DNA from: Mahella sp.
Lineage (GTDB): Bacteria > Bacillota > Clostridia > Mahellales > Mahellaceae
Assembly: GCF_020054945.1 (NCBI RefSeq)
Contig: NZ_JAIHAU010000010.1
Location: 1-39,171, forward strand
Length of the DNA: 39,171 nt
Direction: 5' to 3'
Made by a program: the position numbers and the translations under genes. Position 1 is the first letter of the stretch; each line of letters opens with the position of its first letter. Shown here piece after piece: positions 16,435 through 24,573 of this stretch. The notes beneath the pieces are model-generated. The model searched no databases, was not told the origin of the DNA, and was given only the letters and a program-made list of their open reading frames with translations.

Positions 16435-17760
16435 ATGTTTAAGAAGATATGTTTGATAATGATTACGGCAACATTATTTTTGCCGATGTTTATAAAGCCT
16501 GCATCCGTATATGCGGCGCCGCTGATAACCGATAACCAGAGCGATGAGGCGCAGGTAATGCCTTCGTCTGCAATATCGCTGTTGTCATTAAAAGCCACTG
16601 TCGATGTGGGAATAAATAATTCCGATGTTTCGCTGCAATACGTTATAAAAAATAACGGCGATAAGCCGGTTCACATAGCTATGGGATATCTCGAAAACGT
16701 TGCAAAGGTATATGACTTTTCAAGGGGCAAAGACATATATATAAACGGCCAGCTGCCTAAAGGCGATCAGGTGGTCAAGCTCGGAACAGATGAGTATACG
16801 GGCTTACGATGGATGACATGGCCTGTCGATATAAATGCCGGTCAGACATTGGTGATAAAAGGCACATTATCGCTGCATAATAAGCTGCTCAACGATGGGA
16901 CACAGGTCATGGATTTTCCACTTAAGTCGATGGCATTATGGGATGGGCCGGTCAAACAGATAGAGGTCACCTTCCGTTTCCCGCAACCCATGATATACGC
17001 CATGGATCCAACGCCGCAGCCCACGCCCACCAAAATAAGCGATGACGGCAACCTTGTATGGCGCTACAGCGATGTGGAACCGTCAGAGGATATAGTCGTG
17101 CATTTTAAGCCTACCGAATTCATCGCGACAGAAAGGCTGAGGTTATCTGGCAATAAGCAACTCCAAGCCATCGCCCAGTTCTACAACAACGACGATTACG
17201 TCAACGTCATAAATGCAGGCGAAAAATATCTTTCGGCCAATCCATCAACGCAGTACGAGCCGCTGGTGCAATTGCTGCTGGCACGCTCGTATACCGAGCT
17301 GCTGCAGGCCGACAAGGCCATAGAATTCTATAACCGCCTGCTGTCCAACAATAAGCTGGGCGACCTTGCCGTGACCGTCAAACAACAGGCATTGTTTTAT
17401 AAATATACAACCGCACAGCAACAAAACGATGCGGCCGAGCAGCAAGAGGTGCTCGATAGAATAGAAAGTCTCAGCGACGAGGAATCCACGCCGGCTTTTA
17501 AGTCATGGGCGGCCGAGCAAAAAATTAATATTCAAGCCGCTGCCATAGTAAAAGAGGCTGAAGAAAAGGCGGCCGAGCAGGCCGCCCAAGAGGCCGCCCG
17601 GCGTCAAAGGTTCAGCTTGGATCGCCCTATTAATGTAGGCGGATACGAAATAGCGCTGAAATATATACTGGCGGCCGCATTCATATTAATCATCATTGTG
17701 ATAATATCAATATTGAGATACAGGCATAAAAAACGCAAAAAGCGCATGCCGCGATGGTAG
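16435..17760 (+). CDS. Unrecognised secreted, membrane-anchored protein with helical-repeat and coiled-coil region
   Basis: A 441-residue protein I do not recognise. Residues 1-27 are a signal peptide (MFKKICLIMITATLFLPMFIK..SVYAA). Residues about 45-230 look like a beta-rich extracytoplasmic domain (LKATVDVGINNSDVSLQYVIKN...). Residues about 240-350 are helical with TPR-like spacing (AIAQFYNNDDYVNVINAGEKYL; LLARSYTELLQADKAIEFYNRLL). An Ala/Glu/Gln coiled coil (about 355-395, EEKAAEQAAQEAARRQ) leads to one membrane helix (about 408-428) and a very basic tail (RYRHKKRKKRMPRW). The ATG at 16435 has GAGGG at 5-nt spacing. It faces outward except for the tail. It is transcribed alone, convergent with the fructose operon, with no clear partner. 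A cell-envelope assembly or scaffolding role is only a guess. Confidence 0.7.
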   Translation: MFKKICLIMITATLFLPMFIKPASVYAAPLITDNQSDEAQVMPSSAISLLSLKATVDVGINNSDVSLQYVIKNNGDKPVHIAMGYLENVAKVYDFSRGKDIYINGQLPKGDQVVKLGTDEYTGLRWMTWPVDINAGQTLVIKGTLSLHNKLLNDGTQVMDFPLKSMALWDGPVKQIEVTFRFPQPMIYAMDPTPQPTPTKISDDGNLVWRYSDVEPSEDIVVHFKPTEFIATERLRLSGNKQLQAIAQFYNNDDYVNVINAGEKYLSANPSTQYEPLVQLLLARSYTELLQADKAIEFYNRLLSNNKLGDLAVTVKQQALFYKYTTAQQQNDAAEQQEVLDRIESLSDEESTPAFKSWAAEQKINIQAAAIVKEAEEKAAEQAAQEAARRQRFSLDRPINVGGYEIALKYILAAAFILIIIVIISILRYRHKKRKKRMPRW

Positions 17761-17772
17761 GAGGCCTGCCGC

Positions 17773-18036
17773 TTATATTAAATCCTTTCTTTGGAAAAAC
17801 GCTTCTATAGCTTTCAGAGCCTCCGCTTCATCGTCTCCGGATATTTCTACTTTTATCTCCGTGCCTTTAGTGGCGCCCAGCGTCAGTAAGCCCAATGTGC
17901 TCTTAGGGTTGGCCTCTATATCGCCATTAATGAACTTTATATCGCTGCTAAACGACTGGCACAGTTTTGAAACTTCCGATGCCGGCCTGGCATGTAGCCC
18001 TTCTTCAAAAGGAACGGAAACAATAACGCTTTTCAT
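17773..18036 (-). CDS. HPr phosphocarrier protein (fructose-operon copy)
   Basis: An 87-residue HPr. The ATG at 18036 places the two regulatory residues at their canonical numbers: His15 in GLHARPASEV (phosphorylated by Enzyme I) and Ser46 in NPKSTLGLLTLGA (HPr kinase site in Firmicutes). A TTG at 18045, closer to the AGGAGG, would add three residues. It passes phosphate from Enzyme I to EIIA-fructose; with Ser46 intact it could also serve as CcpA corepressor. It is the last gene of the fructose operon, 20 bp after the EIIBC gene. Whether it is the only HPr of the cell cannot be told from the window. Confidence 0.92.
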   Translation of the reverse strand: MKSVIVSVPFEEGLHARPASEVSKLCQSFSSDIKFINGDIEANPKSTLGLLTLGATKGTEIKVEISGDDEAEALKAIEAFFQRKDLI

Positions 18037-18056
18037 TATCTGCAAACCACCTCCTG

Positions 18057-19427
18057 TTATTTTTCTACGACAGGTTTTTTCAACATGCCTATCAAAAGGG
18101 TTGTGACTATGGTCCCTGCTATTATAGATACTAAATAACCTGGTATATTGCCCACAGCAAATAAAACGAAGATGCCTCCATGAGGTACGCTCAGCGTGCA
18201 GTTAAACAGCATGGAAAGCGCACCAGTCACGGCGGAACCGACCATGATAGACGGAATAACCCTTAAAGGATCGGCAGCAGCAAACGGTATAGCGCCTTCC
18301 GTGATAAAGCTTGCGCCTAATATCCATGCTGCTTTCCCTGCTTCGCTCTCCGCTGCCGTAAATTTATTTTTAAACAATGCGGTGGCCAGAGCTAATCCCA
18401 AAGGCGGCGTCATGCCGGCCGCCATAACTGCTGCCATAACCGCGCTTCCTGTACCCGCAGCTAATGTGCCCGTTCCAAAGGCATAAGCAGCTTTATTGAT
18501 CGGGCCGCCCATATCTACAGCCATCATCAGACCTATGATGAGGCCCAATACAACCGCATTGGCACCCGATAAGCCGGTGAGGAAGTTATTCATAGCTGTA
18601 TTGAGCGCCGCTACCGGTATACCTATGACATAATACATTATCAGACCCACCGACAAGCTGCTAAGTACCGGTATTATAAGCACGGGCATTATGCCTTGTA
18701 ATGTTTTCGGCAGTTTAATGTATTTCTTTATGGCATACACTATATAACCAGCCAGGAAGCCGGCTGCCAGCCCTCCCAGGAAACCCGCATTAAGGTTAAC
18801 GGCAATCAGACCTCCGACCATACCGGGTGCTAAACCAGGCCGGTCAGCAATGGAATAAGCTATATAGCCTGCCAGAATAGGCACCATCAAACCAAACGCA
18901 GCATCGCCTATGGCTTTCAGATAATACGCTAATGTACCTTCATTCTGGAAGGCATTATACCCGAAAATGAAACTTAAAGCAATAGTTATACCGCCTGCAA
19001 CAACAAACGGAATCATAAAGGATACGCCGTTTAGCAAATGCTTATACACGCCTCTGCGTTCAGATGCTTTTTTCTCCTTTATCTCCGCTACCTCATCCAC
19101 CAAATCCTTTTTATCACCTTTGTAAACCGGCGCTTTAAATGCCTGCTCAACCAAGCCCTCAGCATCTTTGATGGCATCGCTTATAGGTACATATAATAGC
19201 TTTTTGCCCATAAACCGTTCCATCGGGACAGCCATATCGCTGGCTATTAAAATAGCATCTGCGCTTTGAATGTCTTCGGGTGTAAGCTCATTCTCCACCC
19301 CGATTGAGCCCCTTGTCTCTACTTTTACCTCATAGCCCTTTTTCTTGGCAACTTCCTCTATGGCCTCTGCAGCCATATAGGTATGTGCAATACCTGTGGT
19401 ACATGCCGTTACTGCCAACAACTTCAT
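18057..19427 (-). CDS. fruA: PTS fructose-specific EIIBC transporter
   Basis: A 456-residue protein. The EIIB domain is at 1-100, with phosphorylated Cys9 in AVTACTTGIAHTYMAAEAI. A linker (about 100-125) leads to the EIIC membrane domain (about 130-456) with some nine helices and family motifs such as MMAVDMGGPINKAAYAFG and FITEGAIPFAAADPLRVIPS. It transports fructose and releases fructose-1-phosphate, the substrate of FruK. Unlike the FruA form that carries EIIA, EIIB and EIIC in one chain, EIIA is a separate gene here (21239-21682). ATG 19427 follows AGGAGGAAAC. A 68-bp gap with a perfect 9-bp hairpin separates it from fruK. Confidence 0.95.
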   Translation of the reverse strand: MKLLAVTACTTGIAHTYMAAEAIEEVAKKKGYEVKVETRGSIGVENELTPEDIQSADAILIASDMAVPMERFMGKKLLYVPISDAIKDAEGLVEQAFKAPVYKGDKKDLVDEVAEIKEKKASERRGVYKHLLNGVSFMIPFVVAGGITIALSFIFGYNAFQNEGTLAYYLKAIGDAAFGLMVPILAGYIAYSIADRPGLAPGMVGGLIAVNLNAGFLGGLAAGFLAGYIVYAIKKYIKLPKTLQGIMPVLIIPVLSSLSVGLIMYYVIGIPVAALNTAMNNFLTGLSGANAVVLGLIIGLMMAVDMGGPINKAAYAFGTGTLAAGTGSAVMAAVMAAGMTPPLGLALATALFKNKFTAAESEAGKAAWILGASFITEGAIPFAAADPLRVIPSIMVGSAVTGALSMLFNCTLSVPHGGIFVLFAVGNIPGYLVSIIAGTIVTTLLIGMLKKPVVEK

Positions 19428-19459
19428 AAAGTTTCCTCCTCCACTTTGTTTAATTTATA

Positions 19460-19482
19460 TATAAACCTCTTTAAGGTTTATA
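19460..19482 (-). terminator. Intercistronic hairpin between fruK and the EIIBC gene
   Basis: TATAAACCT (19460-19468) pairs exactly with AGGTTTATA (19474-19482) around a 5-nt loop. On the minus strand the tail is A-rich with few T, so it is more likely a processing or stability element than a true terminator. Confidence 0.45.
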
Positions 19483-19495
19483 ATCTGCTTTGCTC

Positions 19496-20440
19496 TCAAA
19501 CATAAATTGATGTCATATCGGCTATAATGACCTCCTTGCGCAAATCCATGGCAGCTTCTTTGGAAAACATTTCTGTCCCTTCTGTAGTGGCCGCTGCGGC
19601 CCCGCAAGCCAAAGCATATCGAAAAGCTTCTACAGGGTCAGCAAAGCGATCATATGCGTATATAAAACCTCCCAGCATAGAATCTCCAGCTCCAACGGTG
19701 CTTTTTACATCGACCTTTACGGCATCAGCCATTAACACCAAATCTTGCGATATCAATGCGGCACCGTTTGCACCCATGGATAATAAGATCCACCTTATGT
19801 CGAATCTTTCTCTTATAGCAATAGCCGCACGTATTATATCTTCCAAAGACGACGAATTTATGCCAAACGTTGCCTTTAATTCGTTTATATTGGGTTTAAT
19901 AAGAAACGGCTGGTGTTTTACGCCTTCCAGCAGTATTTCGCCGGTAGCATCGATCACAATCTTATTGTTATCGCCTATCTGGTCCAGATACTCGCCGAAC
20001 AGTCCTGGATAACTGCCCTGGCACATACTGCCGCTGAAAACCATATATTTGGAATCAGGTTCATATTCCCTTATTTTTATCTTTAATCTTTCTACATCAT
20101 CTTTGGATATGGAGAATCCAGCTTCGTTGAACTCGGTAGTTTGATGTTTGCTCAAATCTATAATCTTGGTATTTGTCCTGGTAGCTCCGTCAACCAGAAC
20201 AAAATCATATTTTATGCCATGCGCCTGAAAGAAATCTTCAAAAAAATACCTGTTTTCCATCCCTAAATAACCTATGGGAGTAGTATCTCCATCGAAGACA
20301 TGGACAACCTTGGACACATTTATGCCTTTACCGCCTACATCCATCCTCCTGATTTTCACTTTATGGATTTCTCCCGGTTTAAGCTCGTCTACTATAATAG
20401 TCTGATCTATAGCCGGATTCAGCGTAATAGTTGTAATCAT
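19496..20440 (-). CDS. fruK: 1-phosphofructokinase
   Basis: A 314-residue PfkB-family kinase that turns fructose-1-phosphate into fructose-1,6-bisphosphate. Signatures: N-terminal TLNPAIDQTI, the GGKGINVSKVVHVFD substrate motif (about residues 37-51, typical of FruK/LacC kinases) and the C-terminal STVGAGDSMLGGF with catalytic Asp (about 246-258). The length is normal. ATG 20440 follows ATAGGAGCG at about 8 nt. It lies 12 bp after the regulator gene, in the standard order regulator, fruK, transporter. Confidence 0.95.
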   Translation of the reverse strand: MITTITLNPAIDQTIIVDELKPGEIHKVKIRRMDVGGKGINVSKVVHVFDGDTTPIGYLGMENRYFFEDFFQAHGIKYDFVLVDGATRTNTKIIDLSKHQTTEFNEAGFSISKDDVERLKIKIREYEPDSKYMVFSGSMCQGSYPGLFGEYLDQIGDNNKIVIDATGEILLEGVKHQPFLIKPNINELKATFGINSSSLEDIIRAAIAIRERFDIRWILLSMGANGAALISQDLVLMADAVKVDVKSTVGAGDSMLGGFIYAYDRFADPVEAFRYALACGAAAATTEGTEMFSKEAAMDLRKEVIIADMTSIYV

Positions 20441-20452
20441 ATCAATTCGCTC

Positions 20453-21226
20453 CTATACTTTTATAAGTTTTATATCATCATATTGATCAAACGCATGTTC
20501 AATATAAGAAGGTATGCCTGAATCCGTGATAATAAGGTCCACCATAGCGATGGAGGCAAACCGGCATAACGTTATCTGCTTAAATTTGCTGTGATCAGCT
20601 AATACTACAACTTCCGAAGCATAACGCATCATAGCCTGTTTCACCTCAGCCTCTGCCGTGTAATGCGTCGTTAAGCCTTTTTCTATGCTTATACCATTGA
20701 CGCCGATAAACGCCTTGTTTGGGTTAAACTGGCTTATAGCATCCAGTGTCATCTGCCCAACGGTCGCCAGCGTATTATTCCTTATTTCTCCACCTAAAGA
20801 ATATATTTTGACATTTTCATTTTTAGCCAGATACGGTATCGCAGTTACGGAATTTGAAATAACCGTCAGATTTATATTTGACTCCCCGATGATCTTGGCC
20901 AGCTCCAGCGTCGTCGTGCCTGCATCAAGAAATAGCGTGTCATTGTCGTTCAATAGTTTATAAGCATATTGGGCAATTCGCATCTTTTCCTCATGGTACT
21001 CGGTTTCTTTTTGCGAGAACGACGGCTCCTCAAGTACGCTTATCTCATCTGAGATTATAGCTCCACCATGCGTGCGCTCTAATATGCCCTGTTGCTCCAG
21101 CCGCGTTAAATCCCTTCTTATAGTGGCCTCCGACGCCTCCAGCAAATCGCATAATTCTCGCACAGACAGGCTCCTATTGTGCTTGAGCATTTTTACGATT
21201 TGATTCCGTCTTTCCTGTGGAAACAT
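20453..21226 (-). CDS. fruR: DeoR-family regulator of the fructose operon
   Basis: A 257-residue DeoR regulator. The helix-turn-helix (about 5-57) has the family pattern RRNQIVKMLKHNRSLSVRELCDLLEASEATIRRDLTRLEQQGILERTHGGA. The C-terminal sugar-phosphate sensor domain has DAGTTTLELAK, VISNSVTAIPYL and FIGVNGISIEKGLTT. Regulators of this type repress fru operons and are released by fructose-1-phosphate or fructose-1,6-bisphosphate. It lies between the EIIA gene (12-bp gap) and fruK (12-bp gap). Its likely operator is the tandem repeat near the operon promoter at 23402-23421. Confidence 0.92.
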   Translation of the reverse strand: MFPQERRNQIVKMLKHNRSLSVRELCDLLEASEATIRRDLTRLEQQGILERTHGGAIISDEISVLEEPSFSQKETEYHEEKMRIAQYAYKLLNDNDTLFLDAGTTTLELAKIIGESNINLTVISNSVTAIPYLAKNENVKIYSLGGEIRNNTLATVGQMTLDAISQFNPNKAFIGVNGISIEKGLTTHYTAEAEVKQAMMRYASEVVVLADHSKFKQITLCRFASIAMVDLIITDSGIPSYIEHAFDQYDDIKLIKV

Positions 21227-21238
21227 TCCGGCCCCTCT

Positions 21239-21682
21239 TTAAGCGACCGCTTCTTGAACGGCGGCTAAAATATCTTTTTTGCTGCTTGCTTGGCGAAGTA
21301 ATTGCCGAAAATCATCTTTCATAAGCCGTCTCGACAGCTTGGCCAATATCTTTAGGTGCTCGTTTCCTGCCTGCGCTTCAGGAACACCTATTATAAAGAC
21401 TAAATCCACGGGTTTTTCATCGGGCGCTGACCAATCTATGCCTTTTACTTTTGCAAATCCTAAAAAAGGCTCGTTTACCGCATCGGTTTTACCATGCGGT
21501 ATAGCTACACCAAAACCGACAGAAGTGCTGTATTCGGCCTCCCGCTTTAAAACAGCCTCTACATACCTATCTATATCATTTACCCTACCCTCTTTGTAAG
21601 CCATCTGCGCAAGCTTTTTTATAGCTTCTTCTTTAGTATCAGCTTCTAAATTCATGTCTATCAGGTTTTCGTTTATTAACAT
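21239..21682 (-). CDS. PTS fructose-type EIIA
   Basis: A 147-residue EIIA of the fructose/mannitol family. The phosphorylated His is residue 63, in the motif VGFGVAIPHGKTDAV. The C-terminal FIIGVPEAQAGNEHLKILAKLSRRL block is typical. It accepts phosphate from HPr and gives it to EIIB. Its first 7 bp overlap the end of ptsI, so translation is coupled. Confidence 0.95.
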   Translation of the reverse strand: MLINENLIDMNLEADTKEEAIKKLAQMAYKEGRVNDIDRYVEAVLKREAEYSTSVGFGVAIPHGKTDAVNEPFLGFAKVKGIDWSAPDEKPVDLVFIIGVPEAQAGNEHLKILAKLSRRLMKDDFRQLLRQASSKKDILAAVQEAVA

Positions 21683-23373
21683 ATCGCGCTCTCCTTTAAC
21701 TCATTTTCTATATCATTCGCATTAAATAAGCTATTAGTTTTAGCCACCAGTTCTTTGCATTCGTCATACGTTGTATTTATTATAATTTCCTTTATCCTTG
21801 GAATAGATGCGGCGCTCATGCTCAATTCGGTTACTCCGGCACCTATAAGCCATTTTGTATAGATTGGCTCTCCTGCCATCTCACCGCACACGCCAACCGG
21901 CACTTCAAAGTCCGCACCTGCTTTTGTTACATGTCTTATAAGCCGTAGGATAGCCGGTTCATGAGGTTTATAGAGCTCCTTAACCAATGCGTTGGTCCTG
22001 TCTACAGCCAGCGTATACTGGCATAGGTCATTGGTGCCAATACTGAAAAAATCAACATAACGGGCAAGTACATCAGCCATTATAGCCGCGCTCGGTATCT
22101 CCACCATAATGCCAACTTCCATGCTTTCTTTATAAGCTATGCCGTTTTGTTTTAACTCATCTTTGCATTGCTGTAATATTTTATTTGCCTCATGTAGTTC
22201 TTCAATCGAGGATATCATAGGATACATGATTTTTAAATTGCCGTATACAGCCGCCCTTAAAGCAGCTTTAAGCTGGGCTTTGAATACATCAGGATTCTTA
22301 AGCAGGAAACGCACAGCCCTATTGCCTAAAAACGGATTCATTTCTTTTGGAAAATCATAGTATGGAAGATTTTTATCACCGCCGATATCCAATATACGCA
22401 GTATTATCTCCTCTCCGCCTTGCTGCGTTATCTCTTTATATACTTCAAACTGCTCGTCCTCTGTAGGAAAATGATCGTTCTGCATATAAAGGAATTCCGT
22501 ACGAAATAAGCCGATGCCCTCTGCGCCATATTTTTGGGCCACCTGCCATTCTTCCAGGCTACCTATGTTCGCATACACCTTTATCTTTTTGCCGTCTTTG
22601 GTTATAGCTTCCCTCCCGGCATAAAGCATTAGCCTTTTTCTTTCATCTTCATATTTGGCCTGCTTTACCGTATATATTTCAAGCTCTTGCTGTGTCGGAT
22701 TAAAAATTATATTGTCGTCTATGGTATCCAATATAACCAGATCTGCGTCTTTCGCCTTATCTATTATACCCTCTTCTCCTACCACAGCCGGCAAGCCCAG
22801 CGCTTTTGCCAAAATAGCTGCGTGGCTGGTAGCGCTGCCGGTTTCGGTTATTATACCTTTTACATTTTCGTTCAAGCCTATGGTCTCTGAAGGCGTCAAA
22901 TCACGTGCTATAAGAACAACCGGTTGGTCTATCAAAGCCAGATCTTCTTTGGGTTTGCCTAAAATAATGCGTATAAGCCTCTCCGTAATATCATCTATGT
23001 CGGCTATTCTGGCTTTTATATATGGATCAGGTATTTTTTCGAATATAGCTGTCAGTTCTTTTTTAGCCCTGTCAACCGCTGCCGCCGCCGGCAATCCGTC
23101 TTTTAAGGCTTTATCAAGCATATCTATAAGCATGGGATCTTCCAGTATGCTCAAATGAGCATCAAAGATATTCTCTTTGCCCATCTTCTCAGCGGCTAAT
23201 TCCTTCAGGCTTGTTATTTGTTCCCTGGCTTTGTCAATTGCATCATATAATTTCTCTTGCTCTTGTTCATAAGAGGAACTTTTTTCTTCTGTTATAGAAA
23301 TAGCCTCTTTTCGAAAGATAAAAGGCTTAGCGATCGCTATACCTTCGTTAACCGGTGTTCCAATCATTTTCAC
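21676..23373 (-). CDS. ptsI: PTS Enzyme I (phosphoenolpyruvate-protein phosphotransferase)
   Basis: About 563-565 residues. Enzyme I takes phosphate from PEP and gives it to HPr. Order: HPr-binding N domain, phospho-His in TGSATSHAAILAKALGLPAVVG (about residue 184), PEP-binding TIM barrel with GIGLFRTEFLYM, ILDIGGDKNLPYY, MVEIPSAAIMAD, SIGTNDLCQYTLAVDR and the active Cys loop VGVCGEMAG. GTG 23373 or ATG 23367 could be the start; GGAG lies 4 nt before the GTG and 10 nt before the ATG, and both give a normal N-terminus. In most Firmicutes ptsI pairs with ptsH alone; here it leads the fructose operon and overlaps the EIIA gene by 7 bp. Confidence 0.96.
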   Translation of the reverse strand: MKMIGTPVNEGIAIAKPFIFRKEAISITEEKSSSYEQEQEKLYDAIDKAREQITSLKELAAEKMGKENIFDAHLSILEDPMLIDMLDKALKDGLPAAAAVDRAKKELTAIFEKIPDPYIKARIADIDDITERLIRIILGKPKEDLALIDQPVVLIARDLTPSETIGLNENVKGIITETGSATSHAAILAKALGLPAVVGEEGIIDKAKDADLVILDTIDDNIIFNPTQQELEIYTVKQAKYEDERKRLMLYAGREAITKDGKKIKVYANIGSLEEWQVAQKYGAEGIGLFRTEFLYMQNDHFPTEDEQFEVYKEITQQGGEEIILRILDIGGDKNLPYYDFPKEMNPFLGNRAVRFLLKNPDVFKAQLKAALRAAVYGNLKIMYPMISSIEELHEANKILQQCKDELKQNGIAYKESMEVGIMVEIPSAAIMADVLARYVDFFSIGTNDLCQYTLAVDRTNALVKELYKPHEPAILRLIRHVTKAGADFEVPVGVCGEMAGEPIYTKWLIGAGVTELSMSAASIPRIKEIIINTTYDECKELVAKTNSLFNANDIENELKESAIC

Positions 23374-23401
23374 TCATCTCCAATAATAAAATGATTATTA
23401 C

Positions 23402-23421
23402 TGCTCGTTTATGCTCACTTA
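23402..23421. promoter_or_regulatory. Tandem 10-bp repeat, candidate FruR operator
   Basis: TGCTCGTTTA (23402-23411) is followed directly by TGCTCACTTA (23412-23421); 8 of 10 positions agree. The pair starts 1 bp after the -10 box of the fru promoter, covering the start point. DeoR-family regulators often bind direct repeats at such positions. Confidence 0.4.
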
Positions 23422-23422
23422 C

Positions 23423-23451
23423 ATTATAAATCAATCATTCCGAAAAAACAA
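23423..23451 (-). promoter_or_regulatory. Sigma-A-type promoter of the fructose PTS operon
   Basis: On the minus strand, -35 TTGTTT (23451-23446), 17-bp spacer, perfect -10 TATAAT (23428-23423). It gives a leader of about 45 nt to ptsI. Confidence 0.7.
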
Positions 23452-23460
23452 GTATTTAAA

Positions 23461-23516
23461 CAAAAAAATCTGCCGGTACCATTGCTGCTTTAAAACAATT
23501 ATGGTATCGACAGATT
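23461..23516 (-). terminator. Rho-independent terminator downstream of the ribokinase gene
   Basis: A 16-bp stem, 23467-23482 with 23501-23516, broken by two unpaired or wobble positions. On the minus strand it is followed by a run of seven T (23468-23462). It lies 115 bp past the ribokinase stop and just upstream of the fru promoter. Confidence 0.8.
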
Positions 23517-23538
23517 CATATAATGCAAAATACATATC

Positions 23539-23630
23539 TTAAGCGATAATTTTATTATTTTTATCCACACTTACAACTTTGGGTCGCCAGCATAACGCCT
23601 CATCGCGTGTCACCATGCAATAAGATATAT
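23539..23630 (-). pseudogene. Possible coding remnant after the ribokinase gene
   Basis: Between the ribokinase stop and its terminator a second minus-strand frame stays open and ends at 23539 with residues that look protein-like (VTRDEALCWRPKVVSVDKNNKIIA). I cannot match it to a family. It could be the tail of a gene mostly lost by deletion, or chance. A consensus DnaA box (TTATCCACA, 23561-23569) falls inside it. Confidence 0.2.
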
Positions 23631-24560
23631 CTATCTCATATGTTTGGCTAGAAACTCCTCGACTTCTTTTGCAGTAGGCGAAGCGCTCTGAGCGCCGATG
23701 CGCATGACCGATATGGCTGCCACTGCATTGGCGTAGTCGGTGGCTCTGTCCATATCCATGCCCCGAGCCAGCGCACAGCATAATCCACCTATAAAAGCAT
23801 CGCCGGCTCCTGTGGAATCCACCGCTTTTACTTCATAAGCCGGCTTATGTTTTATGCCACTGCCGGAATTATAGATCATCCCTTTGCTGCCAAGCGTTAT
23901 TATAACGTTTTTTATGCCCATGTCCGTCAACATGGTCACCATTTTATCATAATCCGAACGCTGTTCGATCTCCATATCCAATAATTGCTGTGCTTCTAAC
24001 TCATTGGGCACCAGTACGTCTATACCGTCGTAGAATTCATCATCCAGCGTCGCTGCGGGAGCAGGGTTTAATACCACCATTGTATCCGCCTTTTTGGCCA
24101 CGCTAGCCGCCCATACGACCGTCTCCAACGGTATTTCCAGTTGCATGAGCAATATGCGCGCCCTCTTTATCATGCCTTCATAATGCCTCATCCGATCTAT
24201 GGTGCATTGGCCATTGGCCCCGGCATATAATATTATGGTATTCTGGCCCTTAAATACGTTTATAAATGCTAATCCGGTGCTAACTCCATCTAATTCAGCT
24301 ATGCCATCGGTGCTGACATGATTGTCAATCAAATTAGCCATAAGCTGCCGACCGTATTCGTCCTTGCCGACACAGCCCATAAAGGATACATTACCACCCA
24401 ATCGGCCTATGGCTACGGCCTGGTTATCGCCCTTACCGCCCGGCGATGTATAGAATGCCTTGCCCCTTATGGTTTCACCAGGGTAAGGGTTTCTGTCGGT
24501 TTCCATTATAAGATCCATATTAAGACTTCCTAGCACCAAAACATCTATATCTTTATCCAT
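23631..24560 (-). CDS. rbsK: Ribokinase-type PfkB sugar kinase
   Basis: A 309-residue PfkB kinase of ribokinase layout. N-terminal DVLVLGSLNMDLIMETDRNPYPGETIRG, substrate motif SPGGKGDNQAVAIGRLGG (about 39-56; most ribokinases have GGKGANQA, here Asp replaces Ala), the VLNPAPA and VPNELEA motifs, and DSTGAGDAFIGG with the catalytic Asp (about 251-262). It probably phosphorylates ribose or a related sugar; the GKGDNQ variant leaves room for another substrate. ATG 24560 has AAGGAG at good spacing. That site lies immediately after the U-tract of the hairpin ending the baeRF gene, so there is no room for a separate promoter; expression probably comes from read-through. The RbsBCA-type transporter genes lie about 11 kb away on the same strand. 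Confidence 0.9.
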   Translation of the reverse strand: MDKDIDVLVLGSLNMDLIMETDRNPYPGETIRGKAFYTSPGGKGDNQAVAIGRLGGNVSFMGCVGKDEYGRQLMANLIDNHVSTDGIAELDGVSTGLAFINVFKGQNTIILYAGANGQCTIDRMRHYEGMIKRARILLMQLEIPLETVVWAASVAKKADTMVVLNPAPAATLDDEFYDGIDVLVPNELEAQQLLDMEIEQRSDYDKMVTMLTDMGIKNVIITLGSKGMIYNSGSGIKHKPAYEVKAVDSTGAGDAFIGGLCCALARGMDMDRATDYANAVAAISVMRIGAQSASPTAKEVEEFLAKHMR

Positions 24561-24573
24561 AATTTCTCCTTAT

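Noticed and set aside
17756-17770. Terminator between the unknown secreted protein and HPr
   Set aside because: A 6-bp stem with a 3-nt loop exists but no T-run follows on either strand; too weak to call.
23470-23600. CRISPR or repeat array
   Set aside because: The only repeat-like signal is a single terminator hairpin; no regularly spaced repeats occur here or elsewhere in the window.
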